A stretch of 64,000 nt of DNA, taken from assembly GCF_002140715.2 (NCBI RefSeq), contig NZ_NGLE02000001.1, positions 3,066,001 to 3,130,000 of the forward strand. Reading direction: 5' to 3'. The translations under genes were made by a program, and so were the position numbers. Under the pieces are notes generated by a model, which searched no databases, was not told the DNA's origin, and saw only the letters and a program-made list of their open reading frames with translations. Source of the DNA: Enterococcus sp. 4G2_DIV0659. GTDB taxonomy: Bacteria; Bacillota; Bacilli; Lactobacillales; Enterococcaceae. How positions within the stretch are numbered: position 1 is the first letter of the stretch; each line of letters starts with the position of its first letter. Shown one piece after another: positions 1 to 9,704 of the stretch.

Positions 1-2
1 TG

Positions 3-107
3 GAAGAAGCAGATAAAGCTCTTGTTGTATTTAGACAGCAAAATCAAGCAACGTTAAGAGAATTTTCATCATTAGACGAATTGATTGGTGAGCCTTATGA
101 AGTATGA
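3..107 (+). CDS. C-terminal end of upstream gene, probably Wadjet JetC (partial)
   Basis: An open frame enters from the left edge and ends at TGA 105-107, giving 34 residues that end in LDELIGEPYEV. It overlaps the start of jetD by 11 bases, which is the usual arrangement of jetC and jetD in Wadjet operons (jetA-jetB-jetC-jetD). JetC is the SMC-like ATPase of the complex. The visible tail is too short to show a nucleotide-binding motif, so the assignment rests mainly on position next to a convincing JetD. Confidence 0.6.
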   Translation, partial: EEADKALVVFRQQNQATLREFSSLDELIGEPYEV

Positions 108-1323
108 TACGTATCTTCTTAATAGACTTTTAGATAAATATGAAGCGTCTAAAGGATTTTTAAAGGAAGACTACCAAAGGCGTGTACTGTATAAAGCGGA
201 AAAAGACCAAGAATTGAGTAGGAACATTGCCGATCCAATTGAAAAAGAGGCGTTATTTAAAATTATAAATAGACTAAAAGAAGAAAGATTAATCGATTTC
301 AAATGGGAGAAGTTTGAAGAAAATAATTTAATTAGTGAAATCTGGCTAATTATAGAAGCTGATTCTTTAGCAAAAGCCTACGCGCTTTGTCAGCGCGTTT
401 CTAAAGATAAGGTTGCTACTCAAAATATTGAATTAATTCAAGAGAAACGCTTATCTATCAAGACACCGTGGATGCTGGAGCTTTTTGCAACAATTTTGGA
501 AGAATCTGAAGCGATGGGGAAAAACTGGAAATTTATGTTATCACCAAATCAGACAAAGGATGTTTGTAAGGTTTTAGAGATGTTGGATAGTTACCAAGGA
601 AGTAATATAGATAAGCGCATTTTAAGTGTGAATTTATTTTCGAATAGTAAATATTTTGAGTTAAATATTCAGAATAAATTATTGCAATTGACAACACGCT
701 ACTTATTTGATTGGAATAGTGCTTTGACTGAACGAGAAAAGCTTCAACAAATGGGCATTGGTTTTGCTCCAGAGCTCTTGTATTTTACTGGTCCAATTGA
801 ATTAGTTTTGAAAAATGATGAGAAAATAAATTGTGAATTCATTCCAAAAGGGAGTTATTTAGGTGCTGATATGTTATCAGATATTAAAATAATCAATTGC
901 TTGTACACCAAGATTATTACCATTGAAAATTTAGCCAATTACTATTGGTATGTACAAAACGAAAGAGAGCATGGGACTTTAGTCATTTATACAGGAGGAT
1001 TTTTAACCAGACATCAATCTGTATTTTTTAAAATGCTTAAAACAGAAAACCTGTCTGAACTATTTCACTGGGGTGATATTGATTTGGGTGGTTTCCGAAT
1101 ATTTCTTCAGATTCAAGCGATTTGGTCCGAAATACAACCATTAAAAATGGATGTAGCGACTTTTGAAAAATATGCAAGAGCTAGAAAAAAGATTAGTAAT
1201 GAATATGTCCAAAAAGTTAGAGTAGCACTTGAAAAGAACGAATTTACCCCTTTTAGGGAGGTCTTGGTAAAAATTGTGGAGACAAAGCATATTCTAGAGC
1301 AAGAGGCAGAATTATATTTTTAA
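97..1323 (+). CDS. jetD: Wadjet anti-plasmid system nuclease subunit JetD
   Basis: This 408-residue protein has an N-terminal region resembling DUF3322 and a C-terminal DUF2220/Toprim-like domain. The key acidic motif WGDIDLGGFR is at about residues 325-334, with D327 and D329 as the likely metal ligands. In Wadjet, JetABC forms a condensin-like loop-extruding complex and JetD cleaves the small circular DNA it recognises. I chose ATG 97; an upstream TTG in the same frame at 85 has no advantage. The gene overlaps the preceding reading frame, so the two are translationally coupled. It is intact, and the family call is strong from the Toprim motif. Confidence 0.88.
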   Translation: MKYDTYLLNRLLDKYEASKGFLKEDYQRRVLYKAEKDQELSRNIADPIEKEALFKIINRLKEERLIDFKWEKFEENNLISEIWLIIEADSLAKAYALCQRVSKDKVATQNIELIQEKRLSIKTPWMLELFATILEESEAMGKNWKFMLSPNQTKDVCKVLEMLDSYQGSNIDKRILSVNLFSNSKYFELNIQNKLLQLTTRYLFDWNSALTEREKLQQMGIGFAPELLYFTGPIELVLKNDEKINCEFIPKGSYLGADMLSDIKIINCLYTKIITIENLANYYWYVQNEREHGTLVIYTGGFLTRHQSVFFKMLKTENLSELFHWGDIDLGGFRIFLQIQAIWSEIQPLKMDVATFEKYARARKKISNEYVQKVRVALEKNEFTPFREVLVKIVETKHILEQEAELYF

Positions 1324-1348
1324 AACAGTTTAGATCTTCAATAAGGGT

Positions 1349-1747
1349 GTAGACTTGCATATAGGTATTTTATCAAAACTAATCTCCAAACTATCACCAA
1401 TACCGAAAAATTATCAAAATTTGATGGATATAACTAGAAGAACGGATGTTGATTTGATAACATTTAAAAGCTGCTAAAAGGGGTATATTGATTTAGATAG
1501 AGCACATGGTTTAGCAGGTGTTTTACCGATATTAATTGTGTACGCTCTAGTGACAAACAATCAACAAGATGTAGCATTTGTAATCAAGAAACTAAAAAAC
1601 TTATTTTTAGATAGTTGCGAGACTATTATTGGTAAAATATATTATTTTGGTTATATAACAGTAGGAAAGGAAAAAAATTGGATTTTTTACTTGAAAGTTT
1701 CCCGGATAATTAATTTGAAAGGAGTAGTAATATGGCAAGAGATTTAG
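1349..1747 (+). pseudogene. Remnant of a LanC-like lanthionine cyclase gene
   Basis: One reading frame runs from about 1334 to 1747 with a single in-frame TAA at 1475-1477 and no start or ribosome binding site. After the stop it reads YIDLDRAHGLAGVLPILI, which resembles the AHG-(I/L)-(A/P)-G motif of lanthionine synthetase C (LanC) proteins. LanC enzymes cyclise dehydrated residues with cysteines in lantibiotics. The fragment covers about 130 residues of a family usually near 400, and no precursor peptide or LanB/LanM gene is nearby. It looks like a dead leftover. The motif match is short, so the family call is tentative. Confidence 0.4.
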
Positions 1748-2009
1748 AAGAAAACTTATATAACATAAAAATGAAAGCTGAACGGATTAGAGCGTTGGAA
1801 TTTATTGAGGTTGATACTATTGAAAATAGCGTATGACTCCACTAAAAGAATAGCAAGCAAAAAATGACAATGACGAACATTTTTGGTTAGAACGTGAATT
1901 TAATATATTATTTAAAGAACAATTTCAATATTTATTGGAACTTAGGATAAAATTAAGTGAAGAAATACAAGGACTCGTCGAAGAAGCTGAAGGCTTGGCG
2001 GGAACATAA
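1732..2009 (+). pseudogene. Small degraded gene of unknown function
   Basis: A good ribosome binding site (GAAAGGAG, 1717-1724) precedes ATG 1732, opening a 34-codon frame that ends at TGA 1834-1836. Downstream, in another frame, a glutamate-rich helical segment starting with NDEHFWLEREF continues to TAA 2007-2009. The two parts look like the ends of one roughly 85-90 residue coiled-coil-prone protein broken by an indel and a stop. I do not recognise the family. It could instead be just a 34-residue peptide with noise behind it. Confidence 0.35.
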
Positions 2010-2087
2010 TACTTTTGATCCTAATATTATATGATAAAAAGTAGAGTGATTAAAATGACTAAGATTGATTACTACAAATATTTTAAC

Positions 2088-2126
2088 AAAAACTAGAGAT
2101 GCTTTGATATGCGTTTCTAGTTTTTT
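2088..2126 (+). terminator. Rho-independent terminator
   Basis: AAAACTAGA at 2089-2097 pairs with TCTAGTTTT beginning at 2116, and the second arm runs into a T tract. It closes the decayed region and separates it from the toxin-antitoxin pair. Confidence 0.7.
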
Positions 2127-2197
2127 GTTGTCAATATGTTGCTAAAATGTTGTTAAGTAGTATAATGTAGAAAAAGAGTCGAAAAGAGGGATAAAGA

Positions 2198-2464
2198 ATG
2201 CCGACAGTTAAAAAAAAACCAATTCATATTTCAGTTGATGAAGATTTGAAAGAACAAGCAGAACAACTTTTTTATGAATTAGGCTTGAATATGACAAGTG
2301 CTATCAATGTATTTTTAAAACAAGCAGTGACAGAACAAGCCATTCCTTTTGAAATTAGAAAAGCGAACAAAGATACCATAGAAGCCTTAAACGATGTGAA
2401 AAGAAAGAAGTTACACGGAGGATTTACTTCTGTTGAGGACTTAATGGAGGATTTGAATGCTTGA
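2198..2464 (+). CDS. RelB/DinJ-family antitoxin
   Basis: This 88-residue protein has the ribbon-helix-helix start of DinJ/RelB antitoxins (PIHISVDEDLKEQAEQLF, then LGLNMTSAINVFLKQAV) and an acidic C-terminus for toxin binding. It would bind and neutralise the neighbouring YafQ-type toxin and repress its own promoter. The ribosome binding site AGAGGGA lies before ATG 2198. The toxin start codon at 2457 lies inside its last codons, as in coupled dinJ-yafQ operons. The antitoxin is intact while the toxin is not. Confidence 0.88.
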   Translation: MPTVKKKPIHISVDEDLKEQAEQLFYELGLNMTSAINVFLKQAVTEQAIPFEIRKANKDTIEALNDVKRKKLHGGFTSVEDLMEDLNA

Positions 2465-2727
2465 GATTTTTTATACATCAAGATTTAAAAAAGATTATAA
2501 GAAAATTGTGAAACAAAGGAAAATGATTTCTGAATTTGAAAAAGTTGTTACATTACTTCAAAATCAAAAAACACTTCCTGAAAGTATAAAGATCATAATT
2601 TGACTGGAAATTATGTAGATTTCGAGAATGTCATATTACGCCAGATTGGTTGTTAATTTATCAAATAGATCATGATCAACTTGTATTAGTATTGACAAGA
2701 ACTGGATCGCATAGTGAGTTATTTTAG
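2457..2727 (+). pseudogene. YafQ/RelE-type mRNA interferase toxin, frameshifted
   Basis: Reading begins MLEIFYTSRFKKDYKKIVK, typical of YafQ/RelE ribosome-dependent RNases, and runs to about 2583. The family's continuation (YKDHNLTGNY) then appears one frame earlier, and after about 2620 the end (TPDWLLIYQID, LTRTGSHSELF) appears in the third frame. Two single-base deletions, one by an A run and one by a T run, explain this. The C-terminal TRTGSHSELF with its catalytic-type histidine is preserved, so the lesions are young or are sequence errors. As written, only about 48 residues are made and no toxin activity is expected. Confidence 0.8.
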
Positions 2728-2747
2728 ATCAATATAAAGTTAAAAGA

Positions 2748-2986
2748 GGATGGGACAGAAGTGTTTAATCCCGAGAAATAAGAAGGAATTCACGAAAATT
2801 GTTCTTCAAAATTTTTGTGAATTTCAGCTTATTTCCGAAGCCTTCAACTCTTAGTGCTTTAGCACTTAGAAGTTGATGTGATCGAAGTGAAGCGTAGTGA
2901 TTGCTTCTGCTCCCACCGTTTATCCGGATTCCAAGTGAGTGGGATATGACTCGAAGAGTTGTGTCCCACTCACTTTTTCTATTAAA
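2748..2986 (+). repeat. Structured intergenic element, copy A
   Basis: About 240 bases with layered hairpins. AATTCACGAAAATT (2808-2825 region) faces AATTTTTGTGAATT, then comes CTAAGTGC-type pairing around 2850-2870, the conserved block CCCACCGTTTATCCGGATTC, and finally a terminator stem AGTGAGTGGGA (2934-2944) / TCCCACTCACT (2964-2974) followed by T5. Related elements lie at about 32.5, 48.1 and 59.4 kb. It sits between the dead toxin (+) and the exonuclease (-) and probably terminates transcription. Confidence 0.65.
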
Positions 2987-3001
2987 AAACCTAATAATAA
3001 A

Positions 3002-3928
3002 TTATTCATTCATTAGTTTCAGAAAATCATTTTCTCCTAATAATTGAACATCTAACCCTTTAGCTAACATACCCTCAGCCTTCTTTATCTTAGAGCTTTT
3101 GCCGGAACTATCAACTTTCGATAAGTCTTGTTCACCCATAACTAAAAAATTAGTTTGTTGATTCACGCCATTCTGTGGTGTACCGCCAATGTTTTTTACA
3201 AGCTGCATAGCGTCACGTCTATTCATTGAAATAAGAGTTCCAGTGAAAACAATATTTTTTTGATAAAATTCATGATCTTGATTAAAAGTACTAGAATCAG
3301 CTTCCGTAAGAGAAAGAGTCAAATTTTTAGAAGATGAATTAGCTTTTTTTCTAAATCCGCTAAAATCAGAATGGGTAACTTTACCTAAGTGCTTATAATT
3401 AGCATGCTCTAAAAGCTCTTCTATTGTCATACTGGAGTTAAGTTTAGCAAGTTCAAGCAATAGTAGTCCACAAGCTCGTGCGTCTTCTAATGCATCATGA
3501 TGCTGAAAAGAAATATTAAATTCTTTTGCTAAATTTTTTAGTTTATAAGATAGCCTTGTTAATAGAGCACGAGAAAGTTGATAAGTGCAAAGATAATTAA
3601 ATTCAAAATTTTCTAAATCATATTTAGCATTTGCGTCTCGAATAGCACCAGTATCAAATTGAGCAAAGTGACAAACAATTGGTGAATCCCCAATAAATTC
3701 AATTAGGTTAGGTCGTAATATTTCATATGAAGGTGATTCTTTTACCAGATCATAATCGATGCCATGAATATTAGTATTAAAAGAATCAAATTCTTCTTCA
3801 GGATTAATCAGACTATAAAACTCATTAGTTATTAGACCATTTTCGAATTTAACAAGTCCAATTGAGCATATACTGTGTCTGTTGTCATTGGCTGTTTCTA
3901 CATCTAAAGCAATAAAAGTATCTTTCAC
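3002..3928 (-). CDS. DEDD 3'-5' exonuclease with C-terminal BRCT domain
   Basis: Residues 1-170 form a DnaQ/epsilon-type exonuclease: Exo I FIALDVETAN (D and E), Exo II around CHFAQFD, and Exo III HHDALEDA, the DEDDh variant. A linker follows, then a BRCT domain from about residue 225 (NIVFTGTLISMNRRDA, IGGTPQNGV, FLVMG) like that of NAD-dependent DNA ligase. Such proteins trim 3' ends of DNA in repair. The gene is monocistronic on the minus strand, with its stop close to the repeat element. It lies between two phage-defence loci, so a link to defence is possible but not shown. Confidence 0.85.
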   Translation of the reverse strand: MKDTFIALDVETANDNRHSICSIGLVKFENGLITNEFYSLINPEEEFDSFNTNIHGIDYDLVKESPSYEILRPNLIEFIGDSPIVCHFAQFDTGAIRDANAKYDLENFEFNYLCTYQLSRALLTRLSYKLKNLAKEFNISFQHHDALEDARACGLLLLELAKLNSSMTIEELLEHANYKHLGKVTHSDFSGFRKKANSSSKNLTLSLTEADSSTFNQDHEFYQKNIVFTGTLISMNRRDAMQLVKNIGGTPQNGVNQQTNFLVMGEQDLSKVDSSGKSSKIKKAEGMLAKGLDVQLLGENDFLKLMNE

Positions 3929-4100
3929 AAAATATTCCTTCTTTCTAAATGAATTGGATAACTATTGAATTACCACTATTATAAAACTTTGGGAAATTAA
4001 ATGCTATCTAATTATTGTGGATTTTATTATAAAATTTGTTACAATGATATTAATAAATGTGTGAAATTTTTTGATTTGATTGATTTTGAGGAGATTGAAA

Positions 4101-6184
4101 ATGAAAAAATTAGTAGGAATAATACTTAATTTATTTGGTGGTTTTTGGCTTTTTTTTGGTATAGTAGGTGGAATTATTTCAAGCAATGATTTCACTTCCG
4201 GTACCATAGTGGTTTTGCTAGGTTTAGGCATTTTTTCTTTAGGAAATAAGATTAAACAATCTAAAACCACTTTGTGGGAAGATATAACCAATAAAGTTCA
4301 TTTAGATTATGACAAAATTGACCAGATTAAGCAGTCAATTTTTAGCTGGTTGGGCCAAATGAGTCCGCTAGTTTTGGATGTCAAGAAAAAGCTACTCACT
4401 CTCTTTAAATCTTTTCAGCATCATTCGGAAGATAAAAATAAAAAAAGGAAAGTAAAGCCCCAAAAAATCATTAGTAAGAAAAAAATAAGTCCATCTGAAA
4501 CTATAAAAAATCAGAAGAGAAATGTTAAGAATCAAGTAGTGGCTGAAATAGTAAAATCGTTAAAAGAAGAAAAAATAAGACTAGAAGAGAAAGGTGTACA
4601 AAATAAAATAGATGACAAAATTTTTGTGAAAGAAGAACAATACAATACAAAACGTTATTCTAGTAAAAAAGAATTATTCTACAATGAATCAGACATCATT
4701 TTAGCTGAATATCGCCATCTAACAACACCTGAAGAATTGTTACAAGCGATAGCTGATCCAAATCGGAATAGTTATTCATATAGCACACTCGGTGCAAAAG
4801 AATTCATTAGGGATTCATTGAAATATAAAAATAGTTCAGGTAGTTATTGTGAACCAGTTGAATTAACGAGTTATTACACTACTTTTTCTGATTTGAACAA
4901 TGAACAAAAAGCTTGGTATTTTTATTGGAGAACGAACGCTTTGAATTTAAACTTTTTAGATGTGGACTTGTCATATATATACTTATTTACTTATGAATTG
5001 CTAAATTATTCTTTTAATGAAAATACAGCTTTTAATGTCAGTATGTTAGTACACCTATATGAAGCATATAAAGAAAAATATAGGGTTGATCGTTTAAAAG
5101 AAGTCATCTTCGAAATGTTGCTTGAACTAAATCAAACTGATCTAACTAAAAAATGGATAAATGAACGCTATAATCCTGCTCTATACTCAAATTTAAAAGA
5201 AGAAAAAGAGATTTCTACTATCTCTAGACCGTTTGGAAAACATACTTAAAATACTATCGTGAAACAAAGTTCTTTAAGGCAAATCGTTCTCAGATTTACA
5301 AAACATTTAAAACGTGTACGTTTTTGTTAAATGACTTTTATGAAAAAGAGTCTCTTAAAATCATAGATGTTTATTTTGAAGAAAAAACAGAAAGCCGACA
5401 AGCCTATTTATTCTCTGGAATGTTTATTTTAAGAGAGACTTCTGTAAAAACATATTCAGAACGACACATATATGCAACGGACAGAGCATACGAAGATATT
5501 TCGGCGTTCTTTAAGTTAGCTGAAAATGTCACTCGAGTAATTCAAGGAGAAAAACGTCAATTAGAAATAAAAAATAATCCGTTTCATACTACTCTTCATG
5601 ATGAGATGTTGGAATATATGAATACTTTAAAAAACAAAAAAAGATTTAAAAAAGTAATGGAACCAGAAACTTCTGCATTTGGAAGCTTAATTCCACAACC
5701 TTTACAAGTTGAGAAAAAGCAGCAAGTTGTAATTGTGTTTGATGATGAAAGAATCAAGCAACTTCAAAAAGAAACAGATGCTTTAGTAAGCGAGGTAAAC
5801 AAACGGATTGAAGACCATGATAGCCAAGGTGATATGGAAAGAATCTCTAAAATTCAAGTTGAAACAACAAGCATTAACAGTAATGATTTTTTTGCTCAAT
5901 CTGTTGAAATCGATGAAGAAATAATTGAAGAGTTTGCAGAAACTCTTAATCCAATCGAACATTCATTTCTCAGTTTGTTTAAAAATCTAACAATTGAAAT
6001 TAAGGACGCCGAACACTTTGCCAAGAAACATGGTCAGATGCTTAGTATTTTGATAACAGATATAAATGAAAAAAGTTTAGATAGTTTAGATGATAATCTA
6101 ATAGAGGAGAAAGATAGTGTAATTGAATTATATGAAGAGTTCCAAAGTATTATAGCTAAGATGAAGGAGATAGAAAAAGTATGA
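4101..6184 (+). pseudogene. sngA: TerB-domain protein SngA of a Shango system, split by a frameshift
   Basis: The first part (4101-5249, 382 residues) has two N-terminal membrane-spanning stretches, a lysine-rich linker and a TerB_N-like domain (WYFYWRTNALNL, LSYIYLFTYELLN). The second part (frame of 5228-6184) carries WKTYLKYYRETKFFK and a TerB_C-like region ending at 6184. Adding one base near 5222-5228 joins them into one protein of about 694 residues. The break is therefore a one-base deletion, not two separate genes; the second part alone could only start at a poor TTG (5324). SngA is the TerB-domain component of Shango, whose other two genes follow immediately. ATG 4101 has GAGGAG at 4088-4093. 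Confidence 0.75.
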
Positions 6185-7491
6185 ATATTAGAAAAAGAGA
6201 TTCCTTAGTGATTTTAAATTCTCTTAATGGGGGCGTTGTACCTACAAGAGGTATTCAACATATCATGGTCGGAAGAACAGAAGAAGCAAAACAGATTATG
6301 ACAGATTTAGATAATATCAAAAGCGGATTATCAGTTGTTCGCTTTTTTGTGGGCTCTTTTGGTAGTGGGAAAAGTTTTATTCAAGGATTCATTAAACAAT
6401 TGGCATTCAATGAGAAATTTGTTGTAGCATCAGCAGACTTTTCACCTGAAAGAAGGTTATACGGAAACGAAGGAAAAGCCGTATCCATTTATAGCGAGTT
6501 GATCAAGAATTTATCAACTGCAACCCAGCCAGAAGGAAATGCATTGCCTAAAATTATTGATCGTTGGATAAATGAATGTCAAAAAGAAGTATTAAATGAG
6601 ATGGGACTCGATTTTGATGCTATTGAAACATTGGAAGTTGTAAAAGCAGTTGAAGAAAAGATCAAGGATGTTGTAAATCAACTTGATGAGTTTACCGGTG
6701 GATTCGAGTTTTCTAGAATATTGATTCAGTATTTTACAGGATTTTTACAGGAAAATGTTGAGCTTCAAAGATGCGCATTAAAATGGCTTCGGGGTGAATA
6801 TGGAACGAAAACAGAAGCCAAAACTGATTTGGGATTAAGAGAAATTATTGCTGATGATAATTGGTATAACTATTTAAAAGTTTTATCTCAATTTATCAAA
6901 TTGATTGGCTATAGTGGGCTAGTCGTGAATTTTGATGAAGCAATCAATTTATATAAGATCACTCATGTACAGACAAGAGAAAAAAATTACGAAACTATTT
7001 TGAAAATGTATAACGATATTCTTCAAGGAAATGTTGAAGGACTTTACATCACTTTTTCAGGAACAAATGAGTTTTTAGAGGATGAACGTCGAGGACTGTA
7101 TAGCTACGGTGCGTTAAAAAGAAGGTTAGAAATAAACCAATATGAAACAGATGAATATCGAGATTTTGAACAGCCTGTTATTCGCTTGACGCCTTTAAAA
7201 AATGATGAAGTGTTTATTTTATTACAACGGTTGCGCGATATCCATGCCGCTCATTATTCATATGGAACAACAATTACTGAAAATGAGATAAAAAATTATA
7301 TGATCGAAATGTATAATTTACCTGGTGCAGAAGACTTTCTAACAGTTGGAGATATCATTCGTCGATTCCTAGGGGCTTTAAACATACTACAACAAAATCC
7401 AACTTTTGATCGTGAAACGATTTTTGGACAACAAATTGAGGAAGAAAAAGTTAAAAAAAACAAGTCACGTTTCTCAGTTAGTGAAGGATAG
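6181..7491 (+). CDS. sngB: P-loop ATPase SngB of a Shango system (BREX/DUF2791-type ATP-binding domain)
   Basis: This is a 436-residue ATPase. The Walker A GSFGSGKSF is at about residues 58-66, the Walker B-like LVVNFDEA is near 245, and a GTNEF sensor-type motif follows. The family is annotated as BREX-type ATP-binding/DUF2791. The start ATGA overlaps the end of the TerB-domain gene by 4 bases, so the two are coupled. With the TerB protein before it and an Lhr-type helicase after it, the set matches Shango, an anti-phage system with a TerB protein, an ATPase and a helicase. Its mechanism is not known to me. Confidence 0.82.
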   Translation: MNIRKRDSLVILNSLNGGVVPTRGIQHIMVGRTEEAKQIMTDLDNIKSGLSVVRFFVGSFGSGKSFIQGFIKQLAFNEKFVVASADFSPERRLYGNEGKAVSIYSELIKNLSTATQPEGNALPKIIDRWINECQKEVLNEMGLDFDAIETLEVVKAVEEKIKDVVNQLDEFTGGFEFSRILIQYFTGFLQENVELQRCALKWLRGEYGTKTEAKTDLGLREIIADDNWYNYLKVLSQFIKLIGYSGLVVNFDEAINLYKITHVQTREKNYETILKMYNDILQGNVEGLYITFSGTNEFLEDERRGLYSYGALKRRLEINQYETDEYRDFEQPVIRLTPLKNDEVFILLQRLRDIHAAHYSYGTTITENEIKNYMIEMYNLPGAEDFLTVGDIIRRFLGALNILQQNPTFDRETIFGQQIEEEKVKKNKSRFSVSEG

Positions 7492-7497
7492 CTGAGT

Positions 7498-9627
7498 ATG
7501 AGTATATTTGAACTATTATCAAAAAATATGCAGAAAAAAATTTGGGAGATGAAGTGGAAGCGATTTACTCCTATTCAGGAAAAAGCCATACCTGCAATAT
7601 TAACGACTAAAAAAAATATTATCCTTTCATCTGCCACTGCATCTGGTAAGACAGAAGCTGCATTACTTCCAATTTTATCTGATATTGAAAGAAATAAGAC
7701 AGAAGGATTACGAGTTATTTATATTTCTCCTTTGAAGGCGCTGATTAACAATCAATTTGAACGTGTAACAGGGCTTTCCGATTCTTTAGGGATTGGTATT
7801 ACAAAGTGGCATGGGGACGTCTCAGCAACAATAAAGAAGAAATTTCGAAGTAACCCTACGGAAATCTTACAAATAACACCTGAATCAATTGAAAGTTTAT
7901 TTATTAATTATCCTAACGATGTCGGGAAAATATTCAAGCATGTGGAATATGTAGTGATTGATGAGATCCATTCATTTATAGGATCAGATAGAGGTGTTCA
8001 TCTACAATCTTTGCTTTCAAGAGTAAAAGAATTGAATGAAACGAATTATAGGGTGATTGGATTGTCCGCAACAATTGATGATTATGAAGTTGTCAAAAAA
8101 TGGGTAGATTACTATGATCCAGACAATGTCACAATTATTGAAGAAAAAGGTTCAGATAAGAAGCTGCTTTATTCTTTAATGGCATTTAAGGACGAAGAGA
8201 CGAAGATGCTAAGAGTTGACTTACTTGAAGATATTCGTGAACTCACTCGAGATTCCAAAGCAATCATTTTTTGCAATAGCCGAAGTAAAGTGGAAGAAGT
8301 TACAGTCTTTTTGAATCGATTAGCCAAAAGGGAAGGTGTCGGAGAAACTTATTATGCGCATCATTCATCTATTGATAAAAAAGAGCGTGAGTATGTAGAG
8401 AAAATGATGCAAGAAGCAAAAGTACCTAAATCGATTGTTTCAACTAGTACATTAGAGTTAGGAATTGATATCGGATCTGTTGATTTGATTATTCAACTTG
8501 ATAGTACTTTTTCAGTCTCTTCTTTGAAGCAGCGGCTAGGCCGTTCAGGAAGACAGTCAGGATCTGAACAAACTTTACAGTTGTATGCGACAGACAAAGA
8601 TAATTTACTTCAGTCATTAGCAATTATGGAGTTAGTTTTAGATAAATGGATAGAACCTGCCACAGATTTTATTTTACCGTACGATATTGCTATTCAACAG
8701 ATAATCTCAATATGTGCGCAAGGTAATGGAATTAACGGAAATGAACTTTATAGAAGAATTGTGGCTAATCCAGCTTTTCATACTTTAGAAGAAGAAAAAG
8801 TGGTCTTGCTAGTTAAGCATTTGATTAAAATAGATATTTTAGAATTATTTGATAAAACTAGTGAGGTAGTTGTTGGAATCGAAGGAGAGAAATTACTTAG
8901 AGGTAAAGATTTCTATGCAATTTTTATGTCGCCAGAAGAATATCAGGTTTTCCATGGTTCTAAAGCAATTGGTCAGATACATAAGACGCCATTTGTGGGA
9001 GAAAATGATCAGATTATATTAGCAGGTCAAATTTGGAAAATAATTTCACTGGATGATAAGTTGAATAAATGTTATGTAGTCTCAGGTAAGCAAGGAAGAG
9101 CAACTAGTTATTTGGGAGATGGAGGTCGTTTTCATGAGAAAATCGGTGAGAAAATTATTGAGCTACTCTGTAATGATGTAGAGTTTGAGTATATCGATGA
9201 AGAGGCATCTTTACTCTTAAATGATAGCCGTAAAGTTTATCATTTTAAAGGTCTGACTAGAAAAAATCGAGCGATATTTAATGATCGAAATGAATATATA
9301 ATGGAAACTTTTGCTTCAACAGAAGTTGCAACGACAATTTATTGGGTGATGAAATATTTAGGAGTAACGGTTAAAGGAAGAGATTATTATGGTCGGATTA
9401 AGTTTACTTATGACAAGAATATTCATGGGTTATTAAAACAAATAGAAGATTTTTCTTTAACAGAGAGAGAGCTTTTAAAGCTAATGGTAGAAATAGAGCC
9501 TTTTAAAACAAAGTACTCTGATTATTTACCTAAGGAGTTATTAGATGAGATCTATGCTAAAAGGTTTTTTGATCTAGAAGAAACAATAAATTTTGTAAAA
9601 AAAATCGATTGGATAGTTGTACAGTGA
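7498..9627 (+). CDS. sngC: DEAD/DEAH-box helicase SngC of a Shango system (Lhr-like)
   Basis: This 709-residue superfamily 2 helicase has the Q motif FTPIQEKAIP, motif I SATASGKTEA, motif II VIDEIHS, motif III GLSATI, and C-terminal helicase motifs STLELGIDIG and QRLGRSGR. The last 300 residues form an Lhr-type C-terminal extension. It begins 7 bases after sngB, so it is part of the same transcript. In Shango the helicase presumably acts on invading DNA or RNA together with the ATPase. The gene is intact. Confidence 0.85.
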   Translation: MSIFELLSKNMQKKIWEMKWKRFTPIQEKAIPAILTTKKNIILSSATASGKTEAALLPILSDIERNKTEGLRVIYISPLKALINNQFERVTGLSDSLGIGITKWHGDVSATIKKKFRSNPTEILQITPESIESLFINYPNDVGKIFKHVEYVVIDEIHSFIGSDRGVHLQSLLSRVKELNETNYRVIGLSATIDDYEVVKKWVDYYDPDNVTIIEEKGSDKKLLYSLMAFKDEETKMLRVDLLEDIRELTRDSKAIIFCNSRSKVEEVTVFLNRLAKREGVGETYYAHHSSIDKKEREYVEKMMQEAKVPKSIVSTSTLELGIDIGSVDLIIQLDSTFSVSSLKQRLGRSGRQSGSEQTLQLYATDKDNLLQSLAIMELVLDKWIEPATDFILPYDIAIQQIISICAQGNGINGNELYRRIVANPAFHTLEEEKVVLLVKHLIKIDILELFDKTSEVVVGIEGEKLLRGKDFYAIFMSPEEYQVFHGSKAIGQIHKTPFVGENDQIILAGQIWKIISLDDKLNKCYVVSGKQGRATSYLGDGGRFHEKIGEKIIELLCNDVEFEYIDEEASLLLNDSRKVYHFKGLTRKNRAIFNDRNEYIMETFASTEVATTIYWVMKYLGVTVKGRDYYGRIKFTYDKNIHGLLKQIEDFSLTERELLKLMVEIEPFKTKYSDYLPKELLDEIYAKRFFDLEETINFVKKIDWIVVQ

Positions 9628-9704
9628 ATGACTATGATAAGTATAAAAAAATAATGTAAGAGTAAAAGAGATAGACAACATATGAATATAGGAGTGTTGA
9701 GAAA

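Noticed and set aside
1538..1747. Independent 69-residue gene
   Set aside because: It is the end of the LanC-like remnant in the same frame and has no start signal of its own.
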